In this document: in pieces, positions 52,352 to 61,601 of the stretch | How positions within the stretch are numbered: position 1 is the stretch's first letter | Layout of the letters: each line of letters starts with the position of its first letter | Source of the DNA: Chitinophaga niabensis | GTDB taxonomy: Bacteria; Bacteroidota; Bacteroidia; Chitinophagales; Chitinophagaceae | DNA: 64,000 bases | Direction of reading: 5' to 3' | Assembly (NCBI RefSeq): GCF_039545795.1 | Contig: NZ_CP154260.1 | Coordinates: forward strand, 3,663,001-3,727,000 | Translations under genes and position numbers: made by a program | The notes under the pieces: generated by a model | Seen by the model: only the letters and a program-made list of their open reading frames with translations | Told to the model about the DNA's origin: nothing | The model's database searches: none

Positions 52352-52425
52352 GTGGTTGTAGCTCAGTTGGTTAGAGCATCAGATTGTGGTTCTGAGGGTC
52401 GGGGGTTCGAGACCCCTCAATCACC
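52352..52425 (+). tRNA. tRNA-His (GTG)
   Basis: A full cloverleaf: acceptor GTGGTTG/CAATCAC with one G-T pair, D arm GCTC...GAGC, anticodon stem TCAGA/TCTGA around loop TTGTGGT (anticodon GTG), and T arm GGGGG/CCCCT with loop TTCGAGA. A G lies at -1 (52351), facing discriminator C73 as expected for tRNA-His. Only CA of the 3' CCA appears to be encoded after the discriminator. Confidence 0.95.
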
Positions 52426-52436
52426 CATCTTAATAG

Positions 52437-52468
52437 AATGGTCTCTATGTAAATAGAGGCCATTTTTC
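52437..52468 (+). terminator. Rho-independent terminator of tRNA-His
   Basis: Stem AATGGTCTCTAT / ATAGAGGCCATT with one G-T pair and a 4-nt loop, followed by TTT. It starts 11 bp after the tRNA. Confidence 0.75.
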
Positions 52469-52590
52469 ATTTTAAAAAGCCAGGTCTGAGTGTTAACTAC
52501 TGTTAATACCTTTTACCCCTGATTAACCGCATTTCGTAGCTGATTTAACTCCCTTTATCAATATCTCTGCAAGGTGAGCTGTTTTGCATC

Positions 52591-52598
52591 TATTTTTG
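52591..52598 (+). promoter_or_regulatory. -7 box upstream of the beta-barrel gene
   Basis: TATTTTTG, an exact TAnnTTTG match, 75 bp before the ATG at 52674. No -33 element at standard spacing. The 205-bp gap holds no other clear feature. Confidence 0.35.
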
Positions 52599-52673
52599 TT
52601 CCTGCAAATACCTGTGTAACAAAGGTCAAATCAAAAAACAACGTCTAAATCTGGAGTCAAAGAAAAAATCAAG

Positions 52674-55298
52674 ATGAAAAAATTATACGCAGTGTTCATT
52701 GCATTGATGGTAATGCAACTGAATGTGGCTGCCCAGGCCCCACAAAATGGAGGAAGACCGGGTGCAGGCGGCGCAAGCCGTCCCGGAACGGGAGCGGGCC
52801 AACGCCCGGGTGGCGCCGGTGGCCCCGGAGGCGGAGCAATGCCGCAGATAGGCCAGATCTATGGCAAACTTGTAGACGCTCAAACTAAACAATCTGTTGA
52901 ATACGCATCTGTTGCACTCCTTCGTGCGAAAGATTCCAGCCTGGTAACAGGTATGCTCAGTAAAGGAAACGGCGATTTCAACCTGGAAAATCTGCCCTTC
53001 GGCGCTTTCCTGGTCCGTATCAACTTTATGGGTTATAAAACCATCTTCAAAAAGGTGACCGTTACGCCGCAAACCATGTCGCAGGACCTGGGTAATATCA
53101 AACTGGAAGCCAATGCCAAATCATTGGAAGAAGTGAATGTTACCGGCCAGCGCAGCGCTTTCCAGATGAGCATTGATAAAAAGGTGTTCAATGTGGACCG
53201 TAACCTAACCAGCGTAGGCGGTACTGCCGCAGATGTGCTGAAAAGTGTTCCTTCAGTGAACGTGGACATTGATGGTAATGTGAAAGTGCGGAACTCCTCC
53301 CCTAATATTTTTGTGGACGGAAAACCCAGCACGCTCTCCATTGATCAGATCCCTGCAGACGCTATTGAAAGCGTAGAACTTATTACCAATCCTTCCGCCA
53401 AATACGATGCCGAGGGCATGAGCGGCATCATTAACATTGTACTGAAAAAGAACAAAAAAGCCGGCTATAACGGTATGGTGATGGCCGGAATTGGCAACAA
53501 CGACAAATACAACCTGGGTGGTAATGTGAACGTGCGCCAGGGTAAATGGAATGTGTCTGCCAATTACAACTTTAACGCTAACAGGAACTGGGGCAACGGA
53601 ACCACAGACCGTACCAATTTTGCTGTGGCCGGTTCCCCGGATCAGAATTACATTAACCAGAACAGCGACAGCCGTCAGGGCGGGCAGTTCCAGTTCGGCC
53701 GTTTTGGGGTGGATTATTTCCTGGACAACCGCAACACCCTCTCCCTGTCCCAGAACATCGTAGGAGGTAGTTTCAAGAACAGGGAAACACTGGCCAGTGT
53801 ATACAGTGATGCCAACAAAGTGATCACTAACCGCAACAACCGTTATACGGACAGTAAGTTCGGTTTCAATAACTACACTACCACACTTGGTTTCAAACAC
53901 CTTTTTGCAGAACCTAACAGGGAACTCACTGCAGATGTGTCACTGAACCTCAGCAACAATAACCGCGGCGGCGGATTCATCACACAACCGCTCAACCTGA
54001 GCGGAGAACCTGTTGGCAATCGTTTTGCACAGACCAACAACAGTGATGGTAAAACTAATTTCTATTCCTTCCAGGCAGATTACGTAGACCCTGTTGGTAA
54101 AACCGGCAAATTCGAAACCGGTATCAAAGGAACCATGCGTTACTACAGCAGTGTGTATGATGTGTTTGATGCCAACAATGGCAATCCTGTAAGGATAGAC
54201 AGTATTTCCAACGACTATAAATACGATGAGCAGATCTACGCTGCTTATGCAAACTATTCAAACACCATTCAGAATTTCGGTTACCAGGTAGGTTTACGTG
54301 CAGAACAATATGTATACGCAGGAGAAATACCCAGTAAATCACTGAAGTATAAACCTACTAAACCAGTGCCGGGCCTCTTCCCCAGCGTGTACTTATCCTA
54401 CAAACTGAAAAAGGAACAGGAAGTACAGCTGAACTATTCCCGCCGCGTGAACCGTCCGAACTTCTTCCAGTTAATACCTTACCGCGATTTCACGGATCCG
54501 CTGAACCACCGGGAAGGTAATCCTGATCTGAAGCCGGAGTATACCAACAGTCTTGAATTCTCTTATATGAAAACATGGAAGAAACACAACTTCCTGGGTT
54601 CATTATACTATCGCAATACCAACAACCTGATCAGCACCATCAACGAACCTATTACACCGGGCAATGATACTTTGCTGACCACATTTGTGAATGCGAACAA
54701 GAACTTCTCTTACGGTGCAGAACTCACTATGAAGAATGAGATCATCACCGGCTGGTCTGTTACCACCAACGTGAACCTCTATCAAACAGAGCTGCAGGTA
54801 AGGAATGCGAAAGAAAATTATACTAACCGCGGATTCAGCTGGCTCGCAAAGATCAACTCTGAAACTAAACTGCCGGCTAACTTTACCTTCCAGGTAACGG
54901 CCAATTACCAGGCACCTACCATTACGGTTCCTTCCGGTGGCGGTGGCGGCGGCCGTGGTGGCGGAGGCGGCGGTGGCGGCTTCATGATGATCCCCACTTC
55001 TGCACAGGGTATGATCAAAGGATTAAGTGCGGTAGACCTTGCAGTAAGGAAAGACTTTTTGAAGAACAAAGCAGCCAGCCTTACCCTCAGCCTGAGCGAT
55101 GTATTCAATACCCGCCAGTTTGAGATGGACCAGGAATCACCTTACTTTTCCCAGAACTTCATCCGTAAACGTGAATCACGTATTCTGAAACTGAACTTCA
55201 GTTACCGCTTCGGGAAGTTTGACGCTACTTTATTCAAACGTAAGAACAACAAGACCAGCGCTGATGGTATGCAAATGGATACCGGCGGAGGATTCTGA
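52674..55298 (+). CDS. Outer-membrane beta-barrel protein (TonB-receptor-like, OMP_b-brl_3 type)
   Basis: An 874-residue exported protein. Signal peptide (to about residue 20), a Gly/Pro/Arg-rich linker (GGRPGAGGASRPGTGAGQRP), CarboxypepD_reg-like domain (about 58-150), plug-like domain (about 165-260, VFNVDRNLTSVGGTAADVLK) and a beta-barrel domain to the end. A glycine run (DNA 54936-54980) interrupts the barrel near residue 765. It is not followed by a SusD gene, so it is not a SusCD pair. Likely an outer-membrane transporter or assembly protein; cargo unknown. Confidence 0.85.
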   Translation: MKKLYAVFIALMVMQLNVAAQAPQNGGRPGAGGASRPGTGAGQRPGGAGGPGGGAMPQIGQIYGKLVDAQTKQSVEYASVALLRAKDSSLVTGMLSKGNGDFNLENLPFGAFLVRINFMGYKTIFKKVTVTPQTMSQDLGNIKLEANAKSLEEVNVTGQRSAFQMSIDKKVFNVDRNLTSVGGTAADVLKSVPSVNVDIDGNVKVRNSSPNIFVDGKPSTLSIDQIPADAIESVELITNPSAKYDAEGMSGIINIVLKKNKKAGYNGMVMAGIGNNDKYNLGGNVNVRQGKWNVSANYNFNANRNWGNGTTDRTNFAVAGSPDQNYINQNSDSRQGGQFQFGRFGVDYFLDNRNTLSLSQNIVGGSFKNRETLASVYSDANKVITNRNNRYTDSKFGFNNYTTTLGFKHLFAEPNRELTADVSLNLSNNNRGGGFITQPLNLSGEPVGNRFAQTNNSDGKTNFYSFQADYVDPVGKTGKFETGIKGTMRYYSSVYDVFDANNGNPVRIDSISNDYKYDEQIYAAYANYSNTIQNFGYQVGLRAEQYVYAGEIPSKSLKYKPTKPVPGLFPSVYLSYKLKKEQEVQLNYSRRVNRPNFFQLIPYRDFTDPLNHREGNPDLKPEYTNSLEFSYMKTWKKHNFLGSLYYRNTNNLISTINEPITPGNDTLLTTFVNANKNFSYGAELTMKNEIITGWSVTTNVNLYQTELQVRNAKENYTNRGFSWLAKINSETKLPANFTFQVTANYQAPTITVPSGGGGGGRGGGGGGGGFMMIPTSAQGMIKGLSAVDLAVRKDFLKNKAASLTLSLSDVFNTRQFEMDQESPYFSQNFIRKRESRILKLNFSYRFGKFDATLFKRKNNKTSADGMQMDTGGGF

Positions 55299-55306
55299 TA
55301 TTATAG

Positions 55307-55340
55307 AAAAGGCGGGCTGCATTCAGCCCGCCTTTTTTTT
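55307..55340 (+). terminator. Rho-independent terminator of the beta-barrel gene
   Basis: 13-bp arms AAAAGGCGGGCTG / CAGCCCGCCTTTT, loop CATT, then TTTT. It starts 9 bp after the stop. Confidence 0.93.
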
Positions 55341-55386
55341 GTCAAAAAACACATCTTTCCTGCCAAATAGAATATAGAATTCAATC

Positions 55387-55394
55387 TACATTTG
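55387..55394 (+). promoter_or_regulatory. -7 box of the sugar isomerase gene
   Basis: TACATTTG, an exact TAnnTTTG match, just 5 bp before the ATG at 55400, so a start at the second ATG (55409) is also plausible. No -33 at standard spacing. Confidence 0.4.
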
Positions 55395-55399
55395 AAAAA

Positions 55400-56821
55400 A
55401 TGTATAGTATGAACATAGGACTGTTTGGCATAGGGCTGGAGGAATACTGGAATCAGTTCAGCGGATTACAGGAACGCCTGAGCAATAACCTGCTCTATAT
55501 CCAGCAAAGACTGGAGAAAATCCATCCACGTGTATTGAACCTTGGCCTCGTAGATAATACAGATAAAGCCTTTGAAGCCGGCACCCGTTTGCGTACAGGA
55601 GATGTTGACCTCATCTTCATTTATGTGTCCACCTACGCCCTCTCCTCCACAGTGATGACAGTACTCAGGAACCACCGCGCACCCGTAGTACTTTTAAATC
55701 TCTCTCCTGGTAATGCCATCAATTATGATGCATTCAATAAAATGAACGATACCACGCAGATGACGGGTGAATGGCTGGCCTATTGTTCTGCCTGCCCCGT
55801 TCCTGAACTGGCCAATGTATTCAAAAGAACAGGTGTACGTTTTCACCAGATCACCGGCGTACTGCAAAATGATATATGCTGGGAAGAGATCGGAGACTGG
55901 GTGGAAGCGGCGAAAGTAGCACATACCATGAACTACAACCGCCTGGGCTGCATGGGCCATTATTACAGCGGTATGATGGATATCTACAGCGATCTCACCC
56001 TCCAGTACAAATACTTCGGCGGGCATATGGAACTGCTGGAAGTAGATGAGCTATCTGCTCTCCGCAGAGATGTGACCAATAAACAGGCAGAAGACAGGAT
56101 AAAGGAATTCTACCAGGAATTTGATATGCAGCCCAACTGCGATCCCGAAGAGATCAGGAAAGCAGCCGTTACCAGCGTGGCACTGGATGTATTAACCAGC
56201 AGGTATAAATTGGGTTCCATGGCCTACTACTATAAAGGCACCGGCATCCCGGAAAATAAAGAGACCATTGCCACTATCATTGTGGGCAATTCCCTTTTAA
56301 CTTCCAAAGGTATTCCGGTAGCAGGTGAGTATGAGATCAAGAATGCCCAGGCCATGAAGATCATGGACAGCTTTGGTTGCGGCGGATCTTTCTCTGAATA
56401 TTATGCCGTGGATTATAATGATGATGTAGTACTCCTGGGGCATGATGGCCCTGCGCATATCAGGATCGCGGAAGGCAAGATCAAAGTGAAACCTTTAGGG
56501 GTTTATCATGGCAAGGTAGGCAACGGGCTTTCTGTTGAGATGTCTGTTAAACAAGGCCCCGTTACTTTACTTTCTATCGTGGAAAACGATCGTAATGAAT
56601 TGTTCTTCCTGGTGGCAGAAGCTGAATCTGTGGCAGGCCCTATCCTGGAGATAGGCAATACCAATAGCCGTTACCGTTTCTCCTGTGGCGCAAAGGAATT
56701 TATTAACCGCTGGAACAGCCAGGGCCCCGCGCATCACTGTGCAATAGGAACAGGGCATATGTATCATAAGCTGGAAAAACTGGCGCATCTCCTGAACATG
56801 AACATTGTAAAGGTCTGCTAA
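55400..56821 (+). CDS. L-fucose/L-arabinose isomerase family protein
   Basis: A 473-residue sugar isomerase-like protein. It begins with MNIGLFGIGLEEYWNQF, and has AAKVAHTMNYNRLGCMGHYY, GSFSEYYAVDYNDDVVLLGHDGPAH and AIGTGHMYHKLEKLAHLLN, which carry the acidic and His residues expected of the metal site. The exact sugar is uncertain; the neighbours suggest a plant-type sugar such as arabinose or rhamnose. It converges with the AraC regulator: the two stop codons overlap by 3 bp (56818-56821). Confidence 0.85.
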   Translation: MYSMNIGLFGIGLEEYWNQFSGLQERLSNNLLYIQQRLEKIHPRVLNLGLVDNTDKAFEAGTRLRTGDVDLIFIYVSTYALSSTVMTVLRNHRAPVVLLNLSPGNAINYDAFNKMNDTTQMTGEWLAYCSACPVPELANVFKRTGVRFHQITGVLQNDICWEEIGDWVEAAKVAHTMNYNRLGCMGHYYSGMMDIYSDLTLQYKYFGGHMELLEVDELSALRRDVTNKQAEDRIKEFYQEFDMQPNCDPEEIRKAAVTSVALDVLTSRYKLGSMAYYYKGTGIPENKETIATIIVGNSLLTSKGIPVAGEYEIKNAQAMKIMDSFGCGGSFSEYYAVDYNDDVVLLGHDGPAHIRIAEGKIKVKPLGVYHGKVGNGLSVEMSVKQGPVTLLSIVENDRNELFFLVAEAESVAGPILEIGNTNSRYRFSCGAKEFINRWNSQGPAHHCAIGTGHMYHKLEKLAHLLNMNIVKVC

Positions 56822-57708
56822 TCCGCCTTCTTTTGCTCCCGCCAGGCAGAGGGAGAAAGCCCGTTCTTTTTCTTGAAGAGCTTTGAAAAATAGAACACGG
56901 ATTCAAAACCCGTTTGGTAAGCTATTTCATTCACAGAGAGGTGTGTGGCATCCAGCAGGGTCATTGCTTTTTTCAGGCGAAGGTTCAGGTAATACTGATT
57001 GGGCGATTCACCCGTCACCTGTTTGAACACTTTCCTGAATTTGGAATAACTCACCGGCAGGTCTTTAATGATATCTTCGATGTTGTTGGATTCTTCAATG
57101 GCTTCCCGCATCAGGAACTTAGCTCTTACCACCAGGTTTTCATCCTGTCCCTTATGCTGCACATCATAATACGTGCGGGTATGGATCCGCGCAAAGATCT
57201 CCATCAGCATAGCGGACATTACCTGCGGATAACCGGGCTGCGCCTGGTCTACCGCCATGAATAACTTCTGGAACAGGATCAGTACTTCTTCATCGATGCC
57301 CAGGTCTATCACCGGTTTATCTTCCTGGAAAAAACCTTTCCGCATCAGTTGCTCCGGGTAATAACCTTTGAACCCGATCCAGTACTCCGTCCAGCCGGAA
57401 GTTTCCAGTGGTTTGTAGCGGTGCCAGGTACCGGGGTACAGCAGAAAGCAGGTGCCGCCGTCTATATTCCGCAAAGGCACCTGCGAAGATTCAAAGACGC
57501 CGTTGCCTGCCGTAATGTATACCAGCTGGAATTCCTTCAGCACACGGCCGGACTTCCAGGTGAGTGAATAACTGGATGGATGTTCTTTATTAGCCGGATA
57601 CGTTTTGGCAGCAGCAGGTTCTATCCGGGTAAAACCTGTTGTGGTGAGATATAATCCCCATCGTTCTTCCGCAGACGTGATCGTGAAATATTTCGAAAAG
57701 TTCTTCAT
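56818..57708 (-). CDS. AraC family transcriptional regulator of the rhamnoside cluster
   Basis: A 296-residue regulator: cupin-type N-terminal half (FQLVYITAGNGVF, CFLLYPGTWHRYKP) and C-terminal double HTH (VSYSKFRKVFKQVTGE, then VNEIAYQTGFESVFYFSKLF). Divergent from the SGNH hydrolase gene, so it may control the GH106-like/GH78 operon; its stop overlaps the isomerase stop. A GTGTACAC palindrome lies at 57709-57716 directly before the ATG. Confidence 0.88.
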   Translation of the reverse strand: MKNFSKYFTITSAEERWGLYLTTTGFTRIEPAAAKTYPANKEHPSSYSLTWKSGRVLKEFQLVYITAGNGVFESSQVPLRNIDGGTCFLLYPGTWHRYKPLETSGWTEYWIGFKGYYPEQLMRKGFFQEDKPVIDLGIDEEVLILFQKLFMAVDQAQPGYPQVMSAMLMEIFARIHTRTYYDVQHKGQDENLVVRAKFLMREAIEESNNIEDIIKDLPVSYSKFRKVFKQVTGESPNQYYLNLRLKKAMTLLDATHLSVNEIAYQTGFESVFYFSKLFKKKNGLSPSAWREQKKAD

Positions 57709-57829
57709 GTGTACACGTGGATGATTAATGTCAAAAAGTACAAAAAATCTGGTAGTTTATATAAAAGAGATTGATCCGTTCCATCTAGCTTTATAGGTGT
57801 TGTTCGATAAAAACAATATCTTGTTTACC

Positions 57830-58519
57830 ATGAAAAAGATACAACTTATTTGCTGCCTCCTGTTCTTATCAGGCCTGGTTTCAGCACAGGTAAACAGGGA
57901 AGAATATCTCAAAGATATTAAATTAGAACTGGTAAAAGAATGGCCGAAGAACAGGACCATCAACCTTGTATTCCATGGCCACTCTGTTCCTTCCGGTTAC
58001 TTCAGAACACCGCAGGTGAACACGCTGGATGCATATCCGCAACTGGTACTGAAAGCATTAAAGGCAACATACCCGCATGCCGTGATCAATGTGATTGTAA
58101 CAGCTATCGGCGGCGAAAACAGTGTAAACGGAGAGAAACGTTTTGAGAAAGATGTACTCATCCATCAACCGGATGTACTGTTCATTGACTATGCCCTGAA
58201 CGACAGAGGGCCGGGGCTGGAAGCAGCCAAAGCTGCCTGGGAGAAAATGATACGCGCTGCATTGGCAAAAGGGATCAAAGTGATCCTGCTCTCTCCTTCT
58301 GCAGACCTTTCTGAAAATATTCAAAGTGCTGATGCGCCACTGGCCAAACATACAAAGCAGATCCGGGAAATGGCCGATGCGTTCAAGGTAGGTTTTTCTG
58401 ACAGCTACAGCCAGTTCAAAGCAGTGCAACCGCTTAAAGATTACATGTCCCAGGGGAATCACCCTAATAAAGAAGGCCACGAACTGATCGCAAAAGAGAT
58501 CGTCCGATGGTTTAAATAA
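57830..58519 (+). CDS. SGNH/GDSL-type hydrolase
   Basis: A 229-residue exported enzyme (signal peptide to about residue 20). The Ser nucleophile block is FHGHSVPSGY, where Asp of the usual GDS is His. GGENS and LNDRG supply the oxyanion Gly and Asn, and NHPNKEGH the Asp/His block, with Asn in place of Asp. Likely an esterase acting on acylated sugars, given its operon with rhamnosidases. Start at 57830 by signal peptide. Confidence 0.85.
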   Translation: MKKIQLICCLLFLSGLVSAQVNREEYLKDIKLELVKEWPKNRTINLVFHGHSVPSGYFRTPQVNTLDAYPQLVLKALKATYPHAVINVIVTAIGGENSVNGEKRFEKDVLIHQPDVLFIDYALNDRGPGLEAAKAAWEKMIRAALAKGIKVILLSPSADLSENIQSADAPLAKHTKQIREMADAFKVGFSDSYSQFKAVQPLKDYMSQGNHPNKEGHELIAKEIVRWFK

Positions 58520-58542
58520 AGTTTAAAAAAACATACCCGATT

Positions 58543-61500
58543 ATGCAAAAGCTTGCGACCACGTTCTACTGCATCTGTATGTTGATGATCATGCAGGGGA
58601 AAGCACAAACATTTACTCAACTGCAAAAACAATTCACTGCACCCGGCAGGGAATATGGCAGCGCACCTTTATGGGTATGGAATACAAAAATAACAAAGAA
58701 GGAAATAGACCTGATGCTGCAGGATTTTAAAGACAAAGCATTCGGTGGGGTAATGGTACATCCGCGCCCGGGCCTCATCACTTCTTACCTCTCCAACGAA
58801 TGGTTCGATCTTTTCCAGTACACTGTAGCCAAAGGCAAAGCCCTTGGGCTTGATGTATGGATCTATGACGAGAACTCCTACCCCTCCGGTTTCGCAGGAG
58901 GGCATGTGCCTGATCAGATGCCGGAATCCTATAACCAGGGCCAAATGCTGCAGATCACTAAAACAGATACCTTTCCAAAGGATACAAAATATCTCTTTGT
59001 TTGCGTACAGGAAGTGAATGGCAGCTTTAAAGATGTAACATCGCAGATGCAGGAACTCAGAGGTAAAACCGGCAGGTTCTACCTGTTCCATAAAAGATAC
59101 TACAGCAAATCCGGCTGGTATGGCGGCTTCAGTTATGTGGACCTGATGGTGAAAGGTGTAACAGAAAAATTCCTGGAAGTAACCATGAAAGGATACGAGA
59201 AAGTAGCCGGCAACGAATTCGGCAAAACCGTTAAAGGCCTTTTCTCCGATGAACCCGGCATACAGGCAGAATATCCCAACACCGTACGCTGGACACCTGA
59301 TCTCTTCAATACCTTTCAGCAGAAATGGGGATATCCCTTACAACCGAACCTCCCCTCCTTATTTGAAGAGGTGGGAGACTGGAAAAAAGTAAGACATAAC
59401 TTCTATCAAACCCTGCTGGACCTCTTCATTGACCGCTGGTCCAAACCCATGTACAATTACATGGAAAAGCACAACATGCCCTGGACAGGTCACTACTGGG
59501 AACATGGCTGGCCTAATCCTGAACACGGCCCTGATAACATGGCCATGTATGCCTGGCATCAGCAACCGGGTATAGACATGCTGTTCAACCAGTTCAATGA
59601 AACAAGCCCCGGCGCACAATTCGGCAACATCCGCTCTGTAAAGGAATTAGCCAGCGTTGCCAATCAGCTGAACAAAAAAAGAACACTGAGTGAAACCTAT
59701 GGCGGCGGCGGCTGGGACCTTACCTACAAAGACCTTAAACGCCTGGGAGACTGGGAATATGTACTGGGCGTGAATTTCCTCAACCAACACCTTTCCTTTA
59801 TGACCATCTCCGGTGCAAGGAAAGGAGATTACCCGCAATCTTTCTCTTATCATAATCCCTGGTGGCAACACTACGCCACGCTGAATAATTATTACACCCG
59901 TTTGTCTTTCGCCCTGTCACAAGGCCAGCAGCGGAACGATATACTCGTTATAGAACCTACCACCACTGCATGGTCCTACGCCATTCACGGCAAAAACCAT
60001 CCGCACCTCGGAGAGATAGGCAATGCTTTCCAGGCCTTTGTAACTAAGCTGGAAAAAGCACAGGTGGAATACGACCTGGGATCAGAATACATTATCAAAG
60101 AGCATGGGAAAGTACAGAACGGAAAATTTGTAGTAGGCCAAAGGGCTTACAGCACCGTGGTGATCCCGCCCGGTATGGAAAATATAGACGGCCCCACTCA
60201 CAAATTATTAAAAGCATATGCAGATCAGGGCGGTAAAGTATTGCTGTACGAAAAACTGCAAACACTGGATGGTGCAGCCAGTAATGCACTGGCTTTCGGG
60301 GAAGTACACAACTCCCTTGATACAAAGATCTTTCCCTCAAAAGATTTTGCTATCAGCTTCACTGGCGGCAACCTCTTTCATCACCGCAGGACCTTTGCAG
60401 ACGGCCAGCTGATCTTCCTGGCCAACTCCGGTATGGAAAGCGCAGCTACAGGGCAATTGCAGCTGAAAGGAAAAGATGTGCTGCTGATGGACCTTTTCAC
60501 GGGCACAGTATATGACTATCCTGCACAAAGTTCCGCCAGTGGTCTCACGATTGATTTCAATGTTCCCGCTGCCGGCAGTATGTTATTGTTTGTTGCAGAT
60601 AAACAACAGCCAGGTTTCCCTGCATGGCCTGTTAAAGGAACAGCCACCACTGTAAGCACAGGCATCGCTAAAGCTGTACGCCCCGCTGCCAATACACTCA
60701 TGATCGATTTTGCAGATGTTGCATTCGGGGATACGCTGCTGAAGGAAAATCATGTGACCAATGCTACAGATGTGCTCTTCAAAAAATACAATTATACCAG
60801 CGGCAATCCCTGGAACCATGAGGTGCAATTTAAAGACCGCCTGGTAGCAAAAGATACTTTCACTACCCATACCGGTTACACTGCCACCTATCGTTTTGAA
60901 ATAGATGAAAATGTACCTTTTAATAAGTTCACTGCCGTTATAGAACATCCTGAACTATGGAATAAGATCCTCGTGAACGGCAAAGCAGTACAACCCGTAA
61001 AAGGCAAATGGTGGCTGGACAGGTCGTTTGGCGTACTGGAGATAGGTGCTTTACTGAAAACAGGCGAAAACACCCTTACGCTTTCCATCACACCCATGAG
61101 CATTTATGCAGAGATAGAACCCGTATATATCCTGGGAGACTTTAACCTGGCCGCAGCAGCGAAAGGCTTTAGGATTATACCGCCGCAGCCATTACAATTG
61201 GGCAGCTGGAAAGAACAGGGCCTTCCTTTATACGGGCAAAGCATCAGCTATAAAAAGGAGTTATCAGTAGCCAATACAGGCCAGCAATATGAAGTGGTGC
61301 TGGGAGCATGGAAAGGTACCGTGGCAGAAGTAAAAGTGAATGGTATAAAAGCAGGTATTATATTTACGGATCCCAATGCATTGAACATCACAAAGTATCT
61401 GAAGAAAGGAACAAACCAGGTGGAAGTGATTGTGACAGGTAGCTTCAAGAACCTGCTGGGACCACATCACAATAACCCTAAACCCGGGATAGCAAGCCCC

Positions 61501-61599
61501 TGGCATTGGCGGAACATCAAAGCATATCCTTCCGGCAAGGATTACGATCTATATGATTATGGCCTGATAGAAGATTTCAGGATCATGCAATACAAATAA
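58543..61599 (+). CDS. GH106-like glycoside hydrolase, probable alpha-L-rhamnosidase
   Basis: A 1018-residue exported enzyme. Signal peptide to about residue 21; the barrel region has APLWVWNTKITKKEID, VMVHPRPGLITSYLSNEWF and DVWIYDENSYPSGFAGG, which match GH106 rhamnosidases. C-terminal jelly-roll domains follow (ELWNKILVNGKAVQPVKGKW, VVLGAWKGTVAEVKVNG, then GIASPWHWRNIKAYP). Activity is inferred from the family; related enzymes cut rhamnogalacturonan. Starts 23 bp after the SGNH gene and is 2 bp upstream of the GH78 gene. Confidence 0.85.
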   Translation: MQKLATTFYCICMLMIMQGKAQTFTQLQKQFTAPGREYGSAPLWVWNTKITKKEIDLMLQDFKDKAFGGVMVHPRPGLITSYLSNEWFDLFQYTVAKGKALGLDVWIYDENSYPSGFAGGHVPDQMPESYNQGQMLQITKTDTFPKDTKYLFVCVQEVNGSFKDVTSQMQELRGKTGRFYLFHKRYYSKSGWYGGFSYVDLMVKGVTEKFLEVTMKGYEKVAGNEFGKTVKGLFSDEPGIQAEYPNTVRWTPDLFNTFQQKWGYPLQPNLPSLFEEVGDWKKVRHNFYQTLLDLFIDRWSKPMYNYMEKHNMPWTGHYWEHGWPNPEHGPDNMAMYAWHQQPGIDMLFNQFNETSPGAQFGNIRSVKELASVANQLNKKRTLSETYGGGGWDLTYKDLKRLGDWEYVLGVNFLNQHLSFMTISGARKGDYPQSFSYHNPWWQHYATLNNYYTRLSFALSQGQQRNDILVIEPTTTAWSYAIHGKNHPHLGEIGNAFQAFVTKLEKAQVEYDLGSEYIIKEHGKVQNGKFVVGQRAYSTVVIPPGMENIDGPTHKLLKAYADQGGKVLLYEKLQTLDGAASNALAFGEVHNSLDTKIFPSKDFAISFTGGNLFHHRRTFADGQLIFLANSGMESAATGQLQLKGKDVLLMDLFTGTVYDYPAQSSASGLTIDFNVPAAGSMLLFVADKQQPGFPAWPVKGTATTVSTGIAKAVRPAANTLMIDFADVAFGDTLLKENHVTNATDVLFKKYNYTSGNPWNHEVQFKDRLVAKDTFTTHTGYTATYRFEIDENVPFNKFTAVIEHPELWNKILVNGKAVQPVKGKWWLDRSFGVLEIGALLKTGENTLTLSITPMSIYAEIEPVYILGDFNLAAAAKGFRIIPPQPLQLGSWKEQGLPLYGQSISYKKELSVANTGQQYEVVLGAWKGTVAEVKVNGIKAGIIFTDPNALNITKYLKKGTNQVEVIVTGSFKNLLGPHHNNPKPGIASPWHWRNIKAYPSGKDYDLYDYGLIEDFRIMQYK

Positions 61600-61601
61600 G
61601 T

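Noticed and set aside
53253..53900. 215-residue minus-strand frame inside the beta-barrel gene
   Set aside because: It is antisense to an obvious gene and matches nothing; a shadow of its codon pattern.
52674..55298. SusC-type partner of a SusCD pair
   Set aside because: No SusD gene follows and the barrel type is OMP_b-brl-like rather than SusC.
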